8,557 nt of DNA. Origin: Treponema sp. (GTDB taxonomy: Bacteria; Spirochaetota; Spirochaetia; Treponematales; Breznakiellaceae). Of this stretch, positions 6,429 through 8,557 are shown one piece after another. A program made the position numbers and the translations under genes. Location: assembly GCA_031258505.1 (NCBI GenBank), contig JAIRMT010000078.1, positions 1 to 8,557 of the forward strand, written 5' to 3'. Numbering within the stretch: position 1 is the stretch's first letter; every line of letters begins with the position of its first letter. Below the pieces are notes generated by a model, which ran no database searches, was not told the origin of the DNA, and saw only the letters and a list, made by a program, of their open reading frames with translations.

Positions 6429-8557
6429 ATGCAAGCTGGCATAAAAAAAGGCATAAACATAGAAAAGGTTGCCGAAAAAAGAAACTTCACGCCATTGGTT
6501 ACCATTATAAGTCTTGCCATTATCACGCTGATTACCATATCGGTGTCGGTGATTAGCATCGCCCATCTCCGCGTCGTTTCGTATAATATCACTGACTCAA
6601 ACGTGCAAGATCGCATGAACCAGATCTCTGAATCGCTGGAGTCCAGACTTCAGACATGGGCAACGCTGATACGGGAAACCGCTGCCAATGCCGCGCCGAT
6701 TATGGCGCAGGAGCCGGTTGACCAGGAAGCTCTGCGGCAGGTATTCAGGCGTATGACGGATTCGCAGACCGACGCTTGGCACATCTATGGTTCCAACAAT
6801 ATCTCGATGCAACAACCCGGTGGTTGGGTGGTCTATAGTAACGGAGCAACCCCGTCTTCAGATTTTAACAACACCATGCGCAACTGGTTCATCGGCGCGA
6901 AGGCGCGTCCCGGAAAGGTTGCCTTTGCTGACCCCTATATCGCCGATAGCTCAAGGCAACTGGCCATCCCCATCCTGACCACCGCTGTATCAACCAATGT
7001 ATATGACACGGCGGGTAATGATATTGGTGTTGTATCAGCGAATGTCTCGATCGCGTTTCTGTCCGAGATGGTTGATAAGAGTATCAGCATACCGGGCGGG
7101 CAAGCTTTTTTCATCAACAAGGATGGGCTTTACATTACCAATCCCGATAAACAGGCAGTGCTTACCCGTTCGTTTTTCAGCGATTTCGGTCTTGAGCAAT
7201 ACCGGGACACGATACTGAGAAAAGAGGCTTTCACGACCATTGATGCGACATACTATCTCAGCTCCACTCGTATCCCCGAAGCCGACTGGTTTCTTGTTGC
7301 GATGGTACCAACTCAGGTGATTTACGCCGACGCTAATAGCCTTATCATGCGCTTCGTGTTGCTCAACGTCGTACTCATCATCGTCGTCGTTACTGTGGCG
7401 GCGCTCCTCCTCAGCGTACTGCGCCACGACCGCGACGAAATCATCTCGGTAAACCGTCTGCTCATGGCGGAGCGCGACGAAATTGCGGCTATGAAGGATA
7501 ACCTCAAAACCGGCATCTTCCTCATGGATAAGGACAATGTGCTCCAGTTGAACTACTCCCGTTCCCTTAAAAAAATTTTCCCCAAGGCCTTACACAAAAA
7601 AAAATTTACTGACATCTTGTCCGGTTCATTCACTCCCCATGATCTGGAGATTATTAAAGATTTTTTCGACATGGTACGGATGCAGGTACGTCCGCAGACT
7701 CAGCTCGACAGCCTTAACCCGCTTGATGAGTTTGTCTATACGAACAGTGAGACGCATGAAGCAAAAATTCTGCACTGTCGTTTTGTTCCAGTGGAGCGCG
7801 ATGACAATATTTTTCTTTTAGGCACTGTTGATGACATTACCGAGGAAACGCAACTGCGGAAACGGCTTGAGGAGGAAGCGGCTAAACGCCAGGAGGAGAT
7901 GCGCTCACTCTTTGAGGTGGTGCATGTGGAACCGAAGATATTCATGACCTTTGTCGAAGATGCCACCCAAAATCTTGAGGAGGGCCTTTCGCTTCTGCAC
8001 AGAGCAAGCAATGGCGATGGCGATATAGACCCCATGCTGGTGCATCTGTATCAGCTTATACACGCGATAAAGTCCGACGCTTACATCGTGGGCTTGAGTG
8101 TGTATGGCGACAAACTGCACGGCGTTGAGTCTGAGATTAAGCGCCTGAGAAACCAAACAGACGACGCGCATGGGCTTATGTCTGATGAGCTTGCTGTACT
8201 TACAACACGAATTGAAGATATGGAGGCGGAGAAAGACAAACTCTTCAATATATTTGTACAACTAAATATGTATGCTTCCGCTCAGAAGCAGGGGGAGATG
8301 GATGTACTCATGGCGTTGCTCCAGCGAGCCTGCGAGCGAGTAGCGGCTGACTTGGGTAAGCTGGTGCGTTTTCAGTCGGAAAAAGTTGACCCAGAGGCGT
8401 TGAAAGCTGCTCCGTATCGTCAACTCAAAAAGATATTGATACAGCTTGTGAGGAACGCTGTTTATCATGGCATAGAGCAGCCTGAGCAACGGAGCGCTGC
8501 TGGTAAGGACGAGACCGGCGTGATCCGGTTTTCTTTACAGCGACAGGGACTGAGTAC
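6429..8557 (+). CDS. Membrane sensor kinase, dCache-PAS-HPt-CheA-like ATPase (3' end outside window)
   Basis: The open frame of 709 codons continues past the right edge. The start ATG is one base after the receptor stop, with AAGGTGG (6416-6422) six bases upstream inside the receptor gene, so the two are probably translationally coupled. Visible order: membrane helix at about residues 22-46; dCache sensor about 47-300, with RNWF at 151-154, DPY at 168-170 and GVVSANVS at 200-207; membrane helix about 306-330; helical linker; PAS-like domain about 355-474, with GIFLMDKDN at 362-370 and DDITEE at 468-473; coiled coil; HPt domain about 503-585 with phospho-acceptor His545 in HAIKSDAYIVG; helices about 588-620; then a CheA-type ATPase with an N-box around N676 and HGIE at 680-683. 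No ordinary DHp H-box is seen, so phosphotransfer should start on the HPt histidine, as in CheA. The remaining ATP-lid motifs and any CheW-like or receiver domain lie outside the window. Confidence 0.9.
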   Translation, partial: MQAGIKKGINIEKVAEKRNFTPLVTIISLAIITLITISVSVISIAHLRVVSYNITDSNVQDRMNQISESLESRLQTWATLIRETAANAAPIMAQEPVDQEALRQVFRRMTDSQTDAWHIYGSNNISMQQPGGWVVYSNGATPSSDFNNTMRNWFIGAKARPGKVAFADPYIADSSRQLAIPILTTAVSTNVYDTAGNDIGVVSANVSIAFLSEMVDKSISIPGGQAFFINKDGLYITNPDKQAVLTRSFFSDFGLEQYRDTILRKEAFTTIDATYYLSSTRIPEADWFLVAMVPTQVIYADANSLIMRFVLLNVVLIIVVVTVAALLLSVLRHDRDEIISVNRLLMAERDEIAAMKDNLKTGIFLMDKDNVLQLNYSRSLKKIFPKALHKKKFTDILSGSFTPHDLEIIKDFFDMVRMQVRPQTQLDSLNPLDEFVYTNSETHEAKILHCRFVPVERDDNIFLLGTVDDITEETQLRKRLEEEAAKRQEEMRSLFEVVHVEPKIFMTFVEDATQNLEEGLSLLHRASNGDGDIDPMLVHLYQLIHAIKSDAYIVGLSVYGDKLHGVESEIKRLRNQTDDAHGLMSDELAVLTTRIEDMEAEKDKLFNIFVQLNMYASAQKQGEMDVLMALLQRACERVAADLGKLVRFQSEKVDPEALKAAPYRQLKKILIQLVRNAVYHGIEQPEQRSAAGKDETGVIRFSLQRQGLS

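Noticed and set aside
5879..6616. Minus-strand open frame of 245 codons across the receptor end and kinase start
   Set aside because: It is antisense to the conserved receptor hairpin and the kinase N-terminus, which are both well supported. The predicted protein is unlike any known family.
1..8557. CRISPR array, tRNA, rRNA, insertion sequence or prophage
   Set aside because: No spaced repeats, tRNA-like folds, transposase or integrase reading frames, or terminal inverted repeats were seen.

Overview
The window looks like spirochaete DNA, most probably a Treponema of the termite-gut or host-associated type. This is inferred from protein style: a Sec signal ending in FAGGS before an Ala/Gly-rich linker on an LplA-type binding protein, the long dCache chemoreceptor, and a membrane Cache/PAS/HPt/ATPase kinase of a kind I associate with treponemes. 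Base composition looks balanced by eye; no database search was possible.

Layout: two divergent transcription units flank a regulatory region. On the minus strand, reading leftwards from about 3640, lie two permease genes and a solute-binding protein gene (LplB-like, LplC-like, LplA-like). Together they form a type I carbohydrate ABC importer without its own ATPase. On the plus strand, reading rightwards from about 3846, a leader of about 385 nt precedes a methyl-accepting chemotaxis protein gene. One base after its stop begins a large membrane histidine kinase (dCache, PAS-like, HPt, CheA-like ATPase) that runs off the right edge.

The regulatory region (3614-4231) is the most unusual part. 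Each unit has a good sigma-70-type promoter. Almost exactly midway between the two predicted transcription starts sits a 30-bp interrupted palindrome with a perfect 16-bp core, ATCGAAACGTTTCGAT, of the kind bound by LacI-family sugar regulators. The plus-strand leader holds several hairpins, a duplicated 10-mer, and an uninterrupted run of 17 cytosines. That run lies inside a 129-codon open frame whose stop overlaps the chemoreceptor start as ATGA, and it is also complementary to the receptor's G-rich Shine-Dalgarno sequence. This suggests phase-variable expression of the chemosensory pair, which is inference.

Working model: a sugar-responsive regulator controls uptake of an oligosaccharide together with a chemosensory receptor and a transmembrane CheA-like kinase, so nutrient uptake and sensing would be co-regulated. 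The left edge (1-127) holds only a hairpin that may end a convergent transcript.
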